Source of the DNA: CAYWXV01 sp964462535
GTDB lineage: Bacteria; Bacteroidota; Ignavibacteria; OLB7
Direction of reading: 5' to 3'
DNA length: 64,000 nucleotides
Assembly (NCBI GenBank): GCA_964462535.1
Contig: CAYWXV010000009.1
Span: 29,501-93,500, forward strand
The notes beneath the pieces were generated by a model. It ran no database searches, had not been told where the DNA came from, and worked only from the letters and a program-made list of their open reading frames with translations. Made by a program: the position numbers and the translations under genes. Shown one piece after another: positions 8,058-16,804 of this stretch (position 1 is the stretch's first letter; every line of letters starts with the position of its first letter).

Positions 8058-10280
8058 ATGGCGACCACACCCGATACCGTTGAGCACGACGCCACGCAGA
8101 GCCCGACGAACATTCCAGCAACGATTGATCTCGCGATCGAGGGAATGACGTGCGCGGCTTGCGTGACAAGAGTTGAGAAAGCGATCATGAAAGTGGAGGG
8201 CGTGAGCGCTGCCGCGGTAAGCCTTGCGACGAATCGAGCCCGCGTCAAGTTCGACAGTAGAGTGGACACCGGCGCGATTATCGATCGCGTGGATCGGGCC
8301 GGGTACAGTGCACGGGTAATCGAACACGAACGTCCGGACGATCTGGATGCGGAGGCGTCCCGAAACGTCTCCAGGGCACGCGTGCGATTTCTGGTAGCGG
8401 TTCCATTCGCGGCGGTCGTGATGACGATCGCCATGTCGCCGATGATCGTCCCGGCGATTCACGAATGGTGGATGGAACGGGTTGAGCTCATGATATACCT
8501 TCAGCTCGTACTGAGTTCCGTCGTTCTCTTCTATTCCGGTCGGGATTTCTTCACCATCGCATTTCGCAATGCTCGCCACCTGAGCGCCGACATGAACACC
8601 CTCGTTGCAGTGGGTACCGGGTCGGCATGGCTCTACAGCATTGTTGTGATGACAGCTCGAGATCTCCTTCCGAACGTTTCGGTGCACGAAGTCTATTTCG
8701 ACACGGCGGCCGTGGTTGTTGCCTTGGTGCTGCTGGGGCGTTGGCTGGAGGCCCGCGCAAAGAGTAGCACGTCGTCGGCCATGAGAAATCTGATGGCACT
8801 GGCGCCACGCGTTGCCCACCGCGTCGATCCAGACGATACGACCCGTACGGAAGATATCGAGGTTGACTTCGTGAAGGTCGGCGATCTCCTCCTCGTCCGT
8901 CCTGGAGAGTCGATACCAGTAGATGGCGTTGTTGAGTTTGGTGCATCCGCAGTTGACGAGTCTTCGATGACGGGAGAGTCTATGCCCGTTGAGAAGAGCG
9001 TTGGTTCGCTTGTGATGGCCGGAACGGTCAACACCAACAGCGCGTTCCGTATGAGGGCCGAGGGTGTCGGGGAAGAGACGGCGCTCGCGGCAATCGTCCG
9101 GGCCGTTCGCGATGCTCAAGCGTCGAAGGCCTCAGTGCAAAGGCTTGCGGATCGGATTGCTGCGGTATTCGTGCCGGTCGTGATCGGCATTGCGCTCCTG
9201 ACATTCCTTGGATGGATGCTTCTGGGCGATAGCGGTCTGACCGTAGCCCTGATGAACAGTGTCGCGGTCCTGGTTATCGCATGCCCATGCGCGATGGGCC
9301 TGGCAGTCCCGACGGCAGTTATCGCCGCCACTGGAAATGGAGCCCAAAGCGGCATTCTGATTCGCAATGCGGATGCATTGGAGCGGGCGGGAGCAATTGG
9401 TGTCGTTGCGTTCGACAAGACCGGAACACTTACCGAAGGGCGCCCCGACGTTGTCGACCTCCGAACAATAGGGGAGTGGAGAGGGGACGACGTTCTCTCG
9501 CTGGCTGCGTCTGTCGAAGCACTATCAGAGCATCCGGTTGGTCGTGCGATCGTTCGCCATGCTGAGAGAAACGGAGTCAGGACGCAGCCGACGGAATCGT
9601 TTCGCGCGCTGCCAGGAATCGGCGCAGAGGGATGGGTTGGCGGGGCGCACGTTGCAGTGCGGAAGCACGAGTCCGCGACTCCGAACGAGGATGGCTTGAC
9701 GGTCGTGGAGGTCCTCGTTGATGGGGAGATCGTTGCGGTGGCGCGACTCTCCGACACGATCAAGATCGACGCCGCCGATGCGATCTCGTCCCTTGTTGAA
9801 ATCGGGGTCAAGACGGCAATGATCACGGGCGACAACGAATCGACGGCGCGCGCGGTCGCGTCGCGCCTCGGAATCGACACGGTTGTTGCCGGCGTGCTTC
9901 CCGTGCAAAAGGAGGAGGCGCTCCAGGATCTTCGTCGTCGGTTTGGAATTACCGCGATGGTGGGTGATGGGGTCAACGATGCCCCTGCACTGGCCGCTGC
10001 GGATGTGGGAATAGCCATGGCCACCGGTGCGGACATCGCGCTCGCCGCCGCCGACATCACGATCGTCGGTGGGCATGTCGACCGGATACCGGTTGCAGTC
10101 AGGCTCGCCCGCCGTGCTATGCGGATCATCCGCCAGAATCTATTCTGGGCTTTCGTCTACAACGTCATCGGAATCCCTCTGGCGGCATTTGGTCTTCTCG
10201 ATCCGATGATTGCCGGTGCTGCAATGGCGATGAGTTCCGTTAGTGTCGTCACCAATTCACTTAGACTGCGCCGGGGATGA
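8058..10280 (+). CDS. copA: Copper-exporting P1B-type ATPase
   Basis: A 740-residue heavy-metal P-type ATPase that pumps Cu(I) out of the cytoplasm. One N-terminal HMA domain carries GMTCAACVTR (C32, C35). The membrane metal site is CPC (409-411), the phosphorylation site DKTGTLTEG begins at D453, SEHPVG is present in the nucleotide-binding domain, and GDGVNDAPALAAADVG is the hinge motif. Transmembrane segments lie before and after the actuator domain (TGES) as usual. The CPC motif and single HMA domain favour copper over zinc or cadmium. There is no recognisable Shine-Dalgarno before ATG 8058. The anmK start overlaps its stop codon. Confidence 0.93.
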   Translation: MATTPDTVEHDATQSPTNIPATIDLAIEGMTCAACVTRVEKAIMKVEGVSAAAVSLATNRARVKFDSRVDTGAIIDRVDRAGYSARVIEHERPDDLDAEASRNVSRARVRFLVAVPFAAVVMTIAMSPMIVPAIHEWWMERVELMIYLQLVLSSVVLFYSGRDFFTIAFRNARHLSADMNTLVAVGTGSAWLYSIVVMTARDLLPNVSVHEVYFDTAAVVVALVLLGRWLEARAKSSTSSAMRNLMALAPRVAHRVDPDDTTRTEDIEVDFVKVGDLLLVRPGESIPVDGVVEFGASAVDESSMTGESMPVEKSVGSLVMAGTVNTNSAFRMRAEGVGEETALAAIVRAVRDAQASKASVQRLADRIAAVFVPVVIGIALLTFLGWMLLGDSGLTVALMNSVAVLVIACPCAMGLAVPTAVIAATGNGAQSGILIRNADALERAGAIGVVAFDKTGTLTEGRPDVVDLRTIGEWRGDDVLSLAASVEALSEHPVGRAIVRHAERNGVRTQPTESFRALPGIGAEGWVGGAHVAVRKHESATPNEDGLTVVEVLVDGEIVAVARLSDTIKIDAADAISSLVEIGVKTAMITGDNESTARAVASRLGIDTVVAGVLPVQKEEALQDLRRRFGITAMVGDGVNDAPALAAADVGIAMATGADIALAAADITIVGGHVDRIPVAVRLARRAMRIIRQNLFWAFVYNVIGIPLAAFGLLDPMIAGAAMAMSSVSVVTNSLRLRRG

Positions 10281-11422
10281 GCGATTTTCGACATTTCGTC
10301 GGCGTCATGTCGGGAACGTCGCTTGACGGAATCGACGTTGCCGTCATTCGCCTGAGCACACGGGGCGACAGTCCGTCGGTTGATCTGGTCGCCTTCGACG
10401 CGCGTCCGTTCCCATCCGATATCCGAGATGCGTGTCGCAGGGCATCAGCGGGGGAGATGTCGTTGCGCGAGGTGTACGAATTGGAGGTGGATCTGGGCGC
10501 CTGTTATGCTGACGCGATCCAGGGCGTACTCAGAACTCTCCCATCAGATCTTCAGGTCGAGGCGATCGGTCTCCATGGCCAGACGGTGTACCACAACCCC
10601 CTTCGGGCTCCGAATGGGGTGACTGTGCAGCTACATGGTGCCCCGTTCGTCGCGGAGCGTCTGGGGATTCCTGTCGTCAGCGACTTCCGTTCGGCCGATG
10701 TCGCTGCCGGAGGAGAAGGTGCGCCACTGGTCCCCTACTGCGATTACATGTTGCTCCGATCGACGGGTTCCAATCGTGTTGCGTTGAACATCGGAGGTAT
10801 CGCAAACATCACGTGGCTTCCTCGGGGATGCGGTTTGGAGTCGATTGTCGCATTCGATACCGGACCCGGGAACATGATGATTGACGCGGCTATGGCGCGT
10901 CTGTTCGACCGCCCGTATGATGAGGGTGGCGCCGTGGCAGCGTCGGTGCTACCTGACGCGCGCTGGCTGGAGGAATTGATGACGGAGGCCTACTTCCGTC
11001 GACCATTCCCAAAGTCGACCGGGAGAGAGGATTTCGGAGACGCGAGAACGTTTGCGCTGATCGACGACGCAATGGGTCGGGGGATCGCACCGGCATCCAT
11101 CATCTCCACATTGACGGCATTGACGGCTCGTGGCATCGTCGCCGGTATTCGGCTGGCGGCCGGTTCAGATGTCGTTGATGAGGTAGTCGCCGCCGGCGGT
11201 GGGGTCAACAACATCCACCTCATCGATCTTCTCAGCCGTGAACTACCGGAAGCATCGATCCGTCCCACAAGCGACTACGGTCTTCCCGCCGATGCGAAGG
11301 AGGCGATCTGTTTCGCGATCCTTGCAGATGCCAACCTGCGAGGGATTCCCGCCAACATACCGTCAGTGACCGGGGCGCGTCGCAAAGTCGTCCTGGGTGC
11401 ACGATGGCAACCACATGGATGA
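10277..11422 (+). CDS. anmK: Anhydro-N-acetylmuramic acid kinase
   Basis: A 381-residue sugar kinase that hydrolyses the 1,6-anhydro ring and phosphorylates anhydroMurNAc to MurNAc-6-phosphate in cell-wall recycling. FVGVMSGTSLDGIDVAVI at the N-terminus is the family signature, and FDTGPGNMMIDAAM in the middle is a second conserved block; VAAGGGVNN follows near the C-terminus. It overlaps copA by 4 nt (ATGA) and the PAP2 gene by 19 nt, so the three are probably co-transcribed, although copper export and murein recycling have no obvious link. Confidence 0.92.
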   Translation: MSDFRHFVGVMSGTSLDGIDVAVIRLSTRGDSPSVDLVAFDARPFPSDIRDACRRASAGEMSLREVYELEVDLGACYADAIQGVLRTLPSDLQVEAIGLHGQTVYHNPLRAPNGVTVQLHGAPFVAERLGIPVVSDFRSADVAAGGEGAPLVPYCDYMLLRSTGSNRVALNIGGIANITWLPRGCGLESIVAFDTGPGNMMIDAAMARLFDRPYDEGGAVAASVLPDARWLEELMTEAYFRRPFPKSTGREDFGDARTFALIDDAMGRGIAPASIISTLTALTARGIVAGIRLAAGSDVVDEVVAAGGGVNNIHLIDLLSRELPEASIRPTSDYGLPADAKEAICFAILADANLRGIPANIPSVTGARRKVVLGARWQPHG

Positions 11423-11985
11423 TGCCACCACTCTATCCGATCGACTCCACCGCGTTTCGCTTCCTCAACGCGGGCATCGCCAACCCGGTTTTCGATGGAC
11501 TGTTCCCGTTCATCACGGAAGTCAAGCACTGGCAGCTCGTCTACGTCGCGTTGATAGGTGGTCTTCTCTGGAAGGGGGGATCGCGCGGCAGGTGGTGCGC
11601 GGCCGCGTTGATGGTCGGAGTTCTTGTCTCGGATCAATTCAGCAGTTCGTTCTTGAAGGAGTGGGTCGCCAGGATTCGACCATGCACCGCGCTTGACGAC
11701 GTCCGGCTGCTTGTCGGATGCGGGGCTGGCAAGTCGTTCCCTTCTTCACACGCCGTCAACAATGCGATGGCAGCGGCAGTCCTTTGGATGTTCTATCCCA
11801 GGTATCGTGTGCTGGCGGTGACCGTAGCCGTACTTGTATCCTTCTCTCGCATCTACGTTGGTGTCCATTATCCTGCCGATGTGGTTGGAGGTTGGGTCGT
11901 CGGGGTCGCGGTCGGCGTGGGGGCTGCTTGGTGCGCGCAGCGTGGGGAGATCGCGTGGACGAGCAGGCTCAAGGGGCGCGTCTGA
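11404..11985 (+). CDS. PAP2-family membrane phosphatase
   Basis: A 193-residue membrane protein with the three PAP2 motifs in order: KEWVARIRP (KxxxxxxRP), KSFPSSHA (PSGH-like, with the catalytic histidine) and SRIYVGVHYPADV (SRxxxxxHxxxD). About five hydrophobic segments surround them. Members dephosphorylate lipid phosphates such as undecaprenyl diphosphate or phosphatidylglycerophosphate. Following anmK, a role in undecaprenyl-PP recycling would fit, but substrate cannot be told. ATG 11404 overlaps anmK by 19 nt; nearby in-frame methionines (residues 6 and 7) could also start it. Confidence 0.87.
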   Translation: MATTWMMPPLYPIDSTAFRFLNAGIANPVFDGLFPFITEVKHWQLVYVALIGGLLWKGGSRGRWCAAALMVGVLVSDQFSSSFLKEWVARIRPCTALDDVRLLVGCGAGKSFPSSHAVNNAMAAAVLWMFYPRYRVLAVTVAVLVSFSRIYVGVHYPADVVGGWVVGVAVGVGAAWCAQRGEIAWTSRLKGRV

Positions 11986-12063
11986 TTGGAGTTGATTCCT
12001 TCGTCGTGACGCCTATTTTCCTGGCTCTCTCCCGCATGCCACATCGTTCCTCGGAGGTTGCCG

Positions 12064-12455
12064 ATGCATCGTACGATTGCTTTGGTGGCTCTTGCCACGG
12101 TTTTCCTTCTAACTCATGTGAAGACGTCCCGTCTGTTCGGGTCGACCTTCTGACAAATGATTGGCTTCATTCGTTCGAGGAGGATTCGCCACATTCGCCT
12201 GCCGCGACGTATCGCCCATCCGACTCTCGTCCGTTCGATCCAAGCCGCTTTCGAATGGAGTATATGTTCAGGGAGAATGGTGATTGCCTCTGGATGGAGC
12301 TTATGCCGACCGATGCACATGTGTTGCGCGAAGGTAGATGGTGGTTGTCATCATTTGATGAGAGCATCCTGTTCGTGGACAAGGGAGCACGGATCGACTC
12401 GTTCCGTATTCTGGAACTTGGGGGAGATATTCTCCGACTCGAGGCGGCCAAGTAG
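12064..12455 (+). pseudogene. Small secreted protein, apparently frameshifted
   Basis: From ATG 12064 the frame reads a good signal peptide (MHRTIALVALATVFLLTHVK) but stops after 29 codons at 12151-12153. A second frame open to the TAG at 12453-12455 carries a plausible small mature domain (for example FRENGDCLWMELMP and EGRWWLSS, then FRILELGGDILRLEA), which resembles small lipocalin-like Bacteroidota proteins in pattern. Shifting frame once between about 12100 and 12150 would join signal peptide and domain. So either a one-base loss has broken the gene, or the base call is wrong, or the real protein starts at ATG 12036 without a signal peptide. Family not recognised. Confidence 0.4.
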
Positions 12456-12466
12456 AGTGGGGTAGT

Positions 12467-12517
12467 GAAGCATAAAGGGGGACGCGATCATGACGATCAC
12501 GTCCCCCTTTGTGCTTC
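12467..12517. terminator. Bidirectional terminator hairpin between convergent genes
   Basis: A long inverted repeat with arms 12467-12489 and 12495-12517 (core AAAGGGGGACG / CGTCCCCCTTT, few mismatches, 5-nt loop). It lies between the plus-strand gene ending at 12455 and the minus-strand gene ending at 12530. The A-rich and T-rich flanks allow termination in both directions. Confidence 0.85.
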
Positions 12518-12529
12518 TCCGTCTGCGGG

Positions 12530-13183
12530 CTACGAAATCGTCCCCATGATTGGCTGAAGGTAATCCCATCCCTCGCCGCGCATATCGGTCCACGAGAATC
12601 CGTCGTCGGCGTTTCCGGGCATGATGAAGACCGCATCGCCAAGCGAGTACTCGAAGTCGATGTAGGGGATGGCGTCGATCAGTTTCTGAAATCCGATCTG
12701 GCTGTAGTAGTCGTCTTCCTCGATCCCTTCCACCTGACTGATGAAGGAGGACTGTTCGGACGAATACTCCAGGACGAAAGCCATCGTCACTACCACATAG
12801 CACCTCTCCGCACTCAGTCTGAATTCCTCGTCGATTTCTTCTCCCATTTCTTCCTCTTCCGTCGCCATCGAGGCTTGAATCTCGGATACCCACGAGTTGA
12901 ACTCGTCCGTGGCATCATCCGGGTCAGTCAGATAGTCCCAGAATCCATAGTCGATGAACGGGACATTCTGCCGAAGGACAGAAGCGATTCGCTTATAGAA
13001 CTGGAACTTCTCGATCGGGGACTCCGAGTAGTTCTCCGCGGAGAGAATGTTGTGAAGGGTGGCACGCAACTCATCCTCTCCATAGATGTTCACGACACAC
13101 TGCAGACCGAAGAAGAAGGGATCTCCCTCGTGCCGCGATTTGAACACCGATTTGAGATTCGAGAAGAAACCTCTGCGGTTCAT
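12530..13183 (-). CDS. Hypothetical acidic protein
   Basis: A 217-residue protein I do not recognise. It begins MNRRGFFSNLKSVFKS, has no signal peptide or membrane segment, and has a strongly acidic central stretch (EEEEMGEEIDEEF). The C-terminal half contains paired aromatic-acidic patches (DDYYSQIGF, FIMPGNADDGFSW). It lies 36 nt after the stop of the twin-arginine lipoprotein gene, so it probably belongs to the same transcript as that gene and the ligase upstream. The composition suggests a soluble cytoplasmic protein. Confidence 0.7.
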   Translation of the reverse strand: MNRRGFFSNLKSVFKSRHEGDPFFFGLQCVVNIYGEDELRATLHNILSAENYSESPIEKFQFYKRIASVLRQNVPFIDYGFWDYLTDPDDATDEFNSWVSEIQASMATEEEEMGEEIDEEFRLSAERCYVVVTMAFVLEYSSEQSSFISQVEGIEEDDYYSQIGFQKLIDAIPYIDFEYSLGDAVFIMPGNADDGFSWTDMRGEGWDYLQPIMGTIS

Positions 13184-13219
13184 GGAGTGAAGTGTTGGAT
13201 ATGGGGAAATGGTATTGAA

Positions 13220-14518
13220 CTAGCCCGAGTAGCTGCCACCGCGGCCAAACGACCCTGATCGTCCCGAGCGGATTCCACTGGTTCTCCCGTTCGAACCGAC
13301 GCGCGTTGATACGCGACCGAATCCACTGGGACGGGCCCGCCCCACACCCGACGCTCCGCCGACATTACGGCTGGAGAACATCGTGGGGCGGCGGGTTGGT
13401 GTGTAACTGCGGCCACGCAACGATGTCGATGGCAGGGAGGTCCGTGCGGGCACTCCGTAGTAGGAGTAGACAGGGTAGTGGTAGAAGAACCACGGTGAGT
13501 ACATCAGACCACCGCCATAATAGTAGGGCCGGTGATAGTAGCTGGAACCGTTCGTCGCGGTAGCGTTCGAGTCCGTAGCATCAGTCCCCGGCGTGAAGTC
13601 GCTCAACGCTACCATTGAGACGTTGATTCCCTTGTCCTTATAGTCGGCAAACTCCTCGTTCAGGTCGTCCCGCTCCTTGGTATCTGCCGATGATGGGACT
13701 GCATAGAGAATGCTCGACACGTTCATTCCTTTCAGCTTGTCTGCCGTCGGAACCTTGGCCAGATAACGATTGTCGAACTGCGAATCAGCGTCGCTGTAGT
13801 CCGCCAAACGGTGCGAGTCCAGGATCAGCAGTCCTGGCGCCTTGTCGCTCCTCTTCGCACTCTTCTCCTGCACCTCTCCCGCGTAGTAGAGAAGGGCACC
13901 AAGGGTGTTCTGGGAATCGACCACGCCAAGAGGATGGGGCCAGTTGTCGAACGACATTATCGGATCAGCGACATCCGACAACGCTGCGGCGTAGGCGACC
14001 GCCTCCGGTCCGGGGACATCGACAACGATGAGGGTCCCTTCGGGGTTGGTGGTCTTCTTCAGAATCTCCTTCATACCGAGGCCGCGTCCATACGCTGCCT
14101 CCATTGCCTGCGTGTGAACAGGAGCGATTGCGCTTCGGAGTGTCTTCTGATCGAGCGCCTGTACGAGCGTTGGGACAACGTACGGCTGCCAGGCGGCATT
14201 CTTCGGCGACCAGGCCTTCAGCAATGAAGCCGGCGCCAGAAAGTTCGACCAGTCCATCGTCTTGCGGCTGTCGCTCGACTCGCGACCTGTCAACTTGAGT
14301 GTCGTTTCCGTCGCCCCAGCGTTCCAACCAAGTTCCTTCTGGAGGTCGAGCGCATCCCGCTCAACGTCGGTCTCGTCATCGCCGCAGCCGGTGGTCGACA
14401 CCGCGCTGACGACAAGGGATGCGAGGCCGATCTTTGCTATCAACCCATTAGCCTGCCGGCGCGTCAACATCTCTTTCCACCAGGAGGCAGCGAATTCTTT
14501 TTCGTTCTTGTTCGACAT
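13220..14518 (-). CDS. Twin-arginine-type lipoprotein with Gly/Ser/Arg-rich tail
   Basis: A 432-residue protein from ATG 14518. The N-terminus has LTRRQANGLIAK (R20, R21), a hydrophobic stretch and a lipobox ending VSTTGC (C45), so it looks like a Tat-exported lipoprotein. The middle domain contains TLIVVDVPGPEAVAYAAAL and LLILDSHRLADYSD and is not recognised. From about residue 330 a Tyr-rich segment (SSYYHRPYYYGGGLMYSP) leads into a Ser/Gly/Arg-rich tail ending RSGSFGRGGSYSG. It lies downstream of the glutathionylspermidine-synthase-like gene, reminiscent of the E. coli ygiB-ygiC and yjfM-yjfC pairs, in which a lipoprotein with a similar tail accompanies such a ligase. A longer upstream frame exists but lacks a sensible N-terminus. 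Confidence 0.75.
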   Translation of the reverse strand: MSNKNEKEFAASWWKEMLTRRQANGLIAKIGLASLVVSAVSTTGCGDDETDVERDALDLQKELGWNAGATETTLKLTGRESSDSRKTMDWSNFLAPASLLKAWSPKNAAWQPYVVPTLVQALDQKTLRSAIAPVHTQAMEAAYGRGLGMKEILKKTTNPEGTLIVVDVPGPEAVAYAAALSDVADPIMSFDNWPHPLGVVDSQNTLGALLYYAGEVQEKSAKRSDKAPGLLILDSHRLADYSDADSQFDNRYLAKVPTADKLKGMNVSSILYAVPSSADTKERDDLNEEFADYKDKGINVSMVALSDFTPGTDATDSNATATNGSSYYHRPYYYGGGLMYSPWFFYHYPVYSYYGVPARTSLPSTSLRGRSYTPTRRPTMFSSRNVGGASGVGRARPSGFGRVSTRVGSNGRTSGIRSGRSGSFGRGGSYSG

Positions 14519-14664
14519 GTCGTTTTCGCGTTGGACGGGATTTTTGGTTGGCGCGCGGCGCCGGGACAGCGCGCGGTCGATGCACCGATGCCGAAGCTGA
14601 GACGGCGTGACCTCCGGGCTCCGTCTCACCGACCGGTCGAAGATAGCCCGATCGATTGAAATTT

Positions 14665-15918
14665 CTATGATTCGACGAATGTGGCTGCGGCCACCGACGT
14701 ATAATCCGTCGAGCGACGCGAGAGGCGGGTGAAGTACCCCGAGAAACGCCCGGCGATCAGATAGGCGCCATAATTCGGTATCCAACCGTCCCCCACGTCG
14801 GCTGCCTTGAAGAATCGCTGCGCAATCCATCGGCCGGGGGTAGCCTGCTCAAGAGATAGCTGCCATAGGGCGTCGTCTACGAGTGGCCCAATCACCACCT
14901 CTTCCCCTTCGCATCCGTAGTCCGACTTCAGCACCCACTCTTCACGCGGAAACTCGTCCGCCGAAGTTGTCCTTAGACGCCGTGCTTCGGGGAAGTACGC
15001 TCGGATCGTGGCCTGACTGGCGTCTGTGAAGCGCTCCATCTCCTCCCACATGAACGCCAGAGCGACTTTGTTCTGTGTCAGGACAGACCCAAACGGATTG
15101 ACAATCGCCAGTCGTCCGCCAACGTCCGCGTTCAATACGTACTCCAGATAAGGGTCGAGGGGATCGGGATCATTGTAGTCCGGGGCATCGAGCCATACCG
15201 GCTCCCTTTCCCCCCACCAATCCGTCTTGTAGTGGCGTATCAGCAGGTCGATCGGTCGATCAAAGAGAAGAGCACGACCATCCTGTAAAACGTGGACATT
15301 GTACGGTGAACCCAGCGTCACCGCACAGCCACGCGCTTCGAACCACTCGCGATAGATGGCAATCATCGATAGGTCTTCGGGAAGGTCCGTCGGGTAGAGT
15401 ATGCCGACGTTTGGGACGGTCCCGCGGTTGTCCGACGACAGGCCTTCCCAGGACATGAACGCCATCGAAACGAACCGATCTCCAAAACCCAGATTCGGGT
15501 TGATCACTCCTGGATGGTCTTCATGAATGATCTGGTTAACCAGAACGGCTTCAGCCTCGCCGCTGGGTGTGTCACTGTTCATCTCGCAACAGCGAATCGA
15601 TCCGTCCTCAAGAATGAACAGATCCAGCCTCGCGATTCCGTGCCACCGACCACCGGATGAGAGCCACATTCCTTTCTGGTACGGTGACAGGCTGAAGTAC
15701 GAGTCGAGGAGGTCGGGCGACCTCCACACCAGGTCCGCAAGTTCATCGAACAATGCCCCGATCGCCTCTGTCGCCCGTACGAACGCGTCGTGCACGGGTT
15801 TGGTGAGGACGATCGGATCCAGCCGGAAGCGTTCGTTGCCAAATATCCAGGGATCGCTGATGATGTTGGTCTGGTAGAGTCGCCGTGCAAACTCGGCGTA
15901 AGCGTCCTGCTCGGGCAT
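14665..15918 (-). CDS. Glutathionylspermidine synthase-like ATP-grasp ligase
   Basis: A 417-residue protein resembling the C-terminal ATP-grasp synthetase domain of glutathionylspermidine synthase (GSP_synth; E. coli YgiC/YjfC are free-standing members). Visible family features are a substrate-side block (RLDLFILEDGSIRCCEMNSD, about 95-114), an ATP-grasp-like block EWVLKSDYGCEGEEVVIG, and PGRWIAQRFF near the end. There is no amidase domain, as in YgiC. Such enzymes form an amide bond using ATP; the substrate of the stand-alone forms is not settled as far as I know. It starts 48 nt after the C39-like protein and precedes the Tat-type lipoprotein. Confidence 0.8.
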   Translation of the reverse strand: MPEQDAYAEFARRLYQTNIISDPWIFGNERFRLDPIVLTKPVHDAFVRATEAIGALFDELADLVWRSPDLLDSYFSLSPYQKGMWLSSGGRWHGIARLDLFILEDGSIRCCEMNSDTPSGEAEAVLVNQIIHEDHPGVINPNLGFGDRFVSMAFMSWEGLSSDNRGTVPNVGILYPTDLPEDLSMIAIYREWFEARGCAVTLGSPYNVHVLQDGRALLFDRPIDLLIRHYKTDWWGEREPVWLDAPDYNDPDPLDPYLEYVLNADVGGRLAIVNPFGSVLTQNKVALAFMWEEMERFTDASQATIRAYFPEARRLRTTSADEFPREEWVLKSDYGCEGEEVVIGPLVDDALWQLSLEQATPGRWIAQRFFKAADVGDGWIPNYGAYLIAGRFSGYFTRLSRRSTDYTSVAAATFVES

Positions 15919-15966
15919 CTGATTCGGGGAATGGTCGTGTATCGTGCGATCCAGCCGAAGTTGGAA

Positions 15967-16581
15967 TCAGTTTGGAACGATGATTCGAATGGCCAGAATC
16001 GGGCTACCGTAGTTCGACAAGGTGTCGAGTCGTTCGGCGGATGCCAGGGGGTCCCGAATCAGGTATTCGTACCCGGCCTTTCCGGAAATGATCACCCAGT
16101 GAGGCAGCCCATTGCGGTGACGAATCCGCACCATAACCCCGTGCCCCCCGTTGAGCGTCCTGTCGATCACTTCGTAGTCAGGATTGGTAGGAATCATCAG
16201 CTTGGCGCGGGGCGCAATCAAGTCCTGCAGAGCATCCCAACGCAGGTACCCCTCCCTGGTGAATCCACTGGCGCGGCGCAGTCGATCGTTCAAGGTATCT
16301 GGGGGCATTTCGATGCCGCAATCAGCCAGTGCCATGGAAACGGAGCAGAGCGTGCAGCCGGTCGCCGCGAAACTCTCTCCGGTCTCCCCGACTCGTTTTG
16401 ACCTCCATCTGGCGTCCGTCTGACGATAGTGTGGATCGTCCGCGACTACCGTGGACAAGGGCGTTCCACCGCGCGGAGCAATTGGCACCGAGTCGAGCGC
16501 GGGGCCGATAATGTTGGCAATGATGAGAGCCGTCATCGAGGCCGCTCCTGCCAGACCAACAATTGCTATGCGCCGGGACAT
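15967..16581 (-). CDS. Membrane-anchored C39-like (papain-fold) cysteine peptidase
   Basis: A 204-residue protein with an N-terminal membrane anchor or signal (RIAIVGLAGAASMTALIIANII). The rest looks like a Peptidase_C39_2 domain: DPHYRQTDARWRSKRVG, then ATGCTLCSVSMALADCG with the likely nucleophilic cysteine, then LPHWVIISG with the likely histidine and YLIRDPL with the aspartate. Members cleave peptides or amides in the envelope. It is the first gene of the group with the ligase, lipoprotein and hypothetical protein. An amidase paired with an amide ligase would be a neat combination, but the link is inferred only from order. Confidence 0.75.
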   Translation of the reverse strand: MSRRIAIVGLAGAASMTALIIANIIGPALDSVPIAPRGGTPLSTVVADDPHYRQTDARWRSKRVGETGESFAATGCTLCSVSMALADCGIEMPPDTLNDRLRRASGFTREGYLRWDALQDLIAPRAKLMIPTNPDYEVIDRTLNGGHGVMVRIRHRNGLPHWVIISGKAGYEYLIRDPLASAERLDTLSNYGSPILAIRIIVPN

Positions 16582-16804
16582 CTGAGAAGCATTGGCTCAA
16601 TTCCGCGGGGAGTGACACAGGGCAAGAACGGAGCAATCAACACGCTCGCAGTCGCGTCGCGGTCGAACACGAAGTAATGACAGAGTACGTATGATGCCAC
16701 TGTACGGGATGGAGCCATGACAGAGAGTGTGTGTTCGCTGATGAGCCGTGGTGAACCCGCCCGCAAGAATGTGCGTGGATCAACGAATGGTCCTTGGAGT
16801 CGGC

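Noticed and set aside
7785..9119. Minus-strand open frame of 444 codons
   Set aside because: Antisense to copA and the CarH-like gene, His/Arg-rich shadow translation without motifs.
9116..10129. Minus-strand open frame of 337 codons
   Set aside because: Antisense to the catalytic half of copA, Ser/Ala/Thr-rich shadow without family features.
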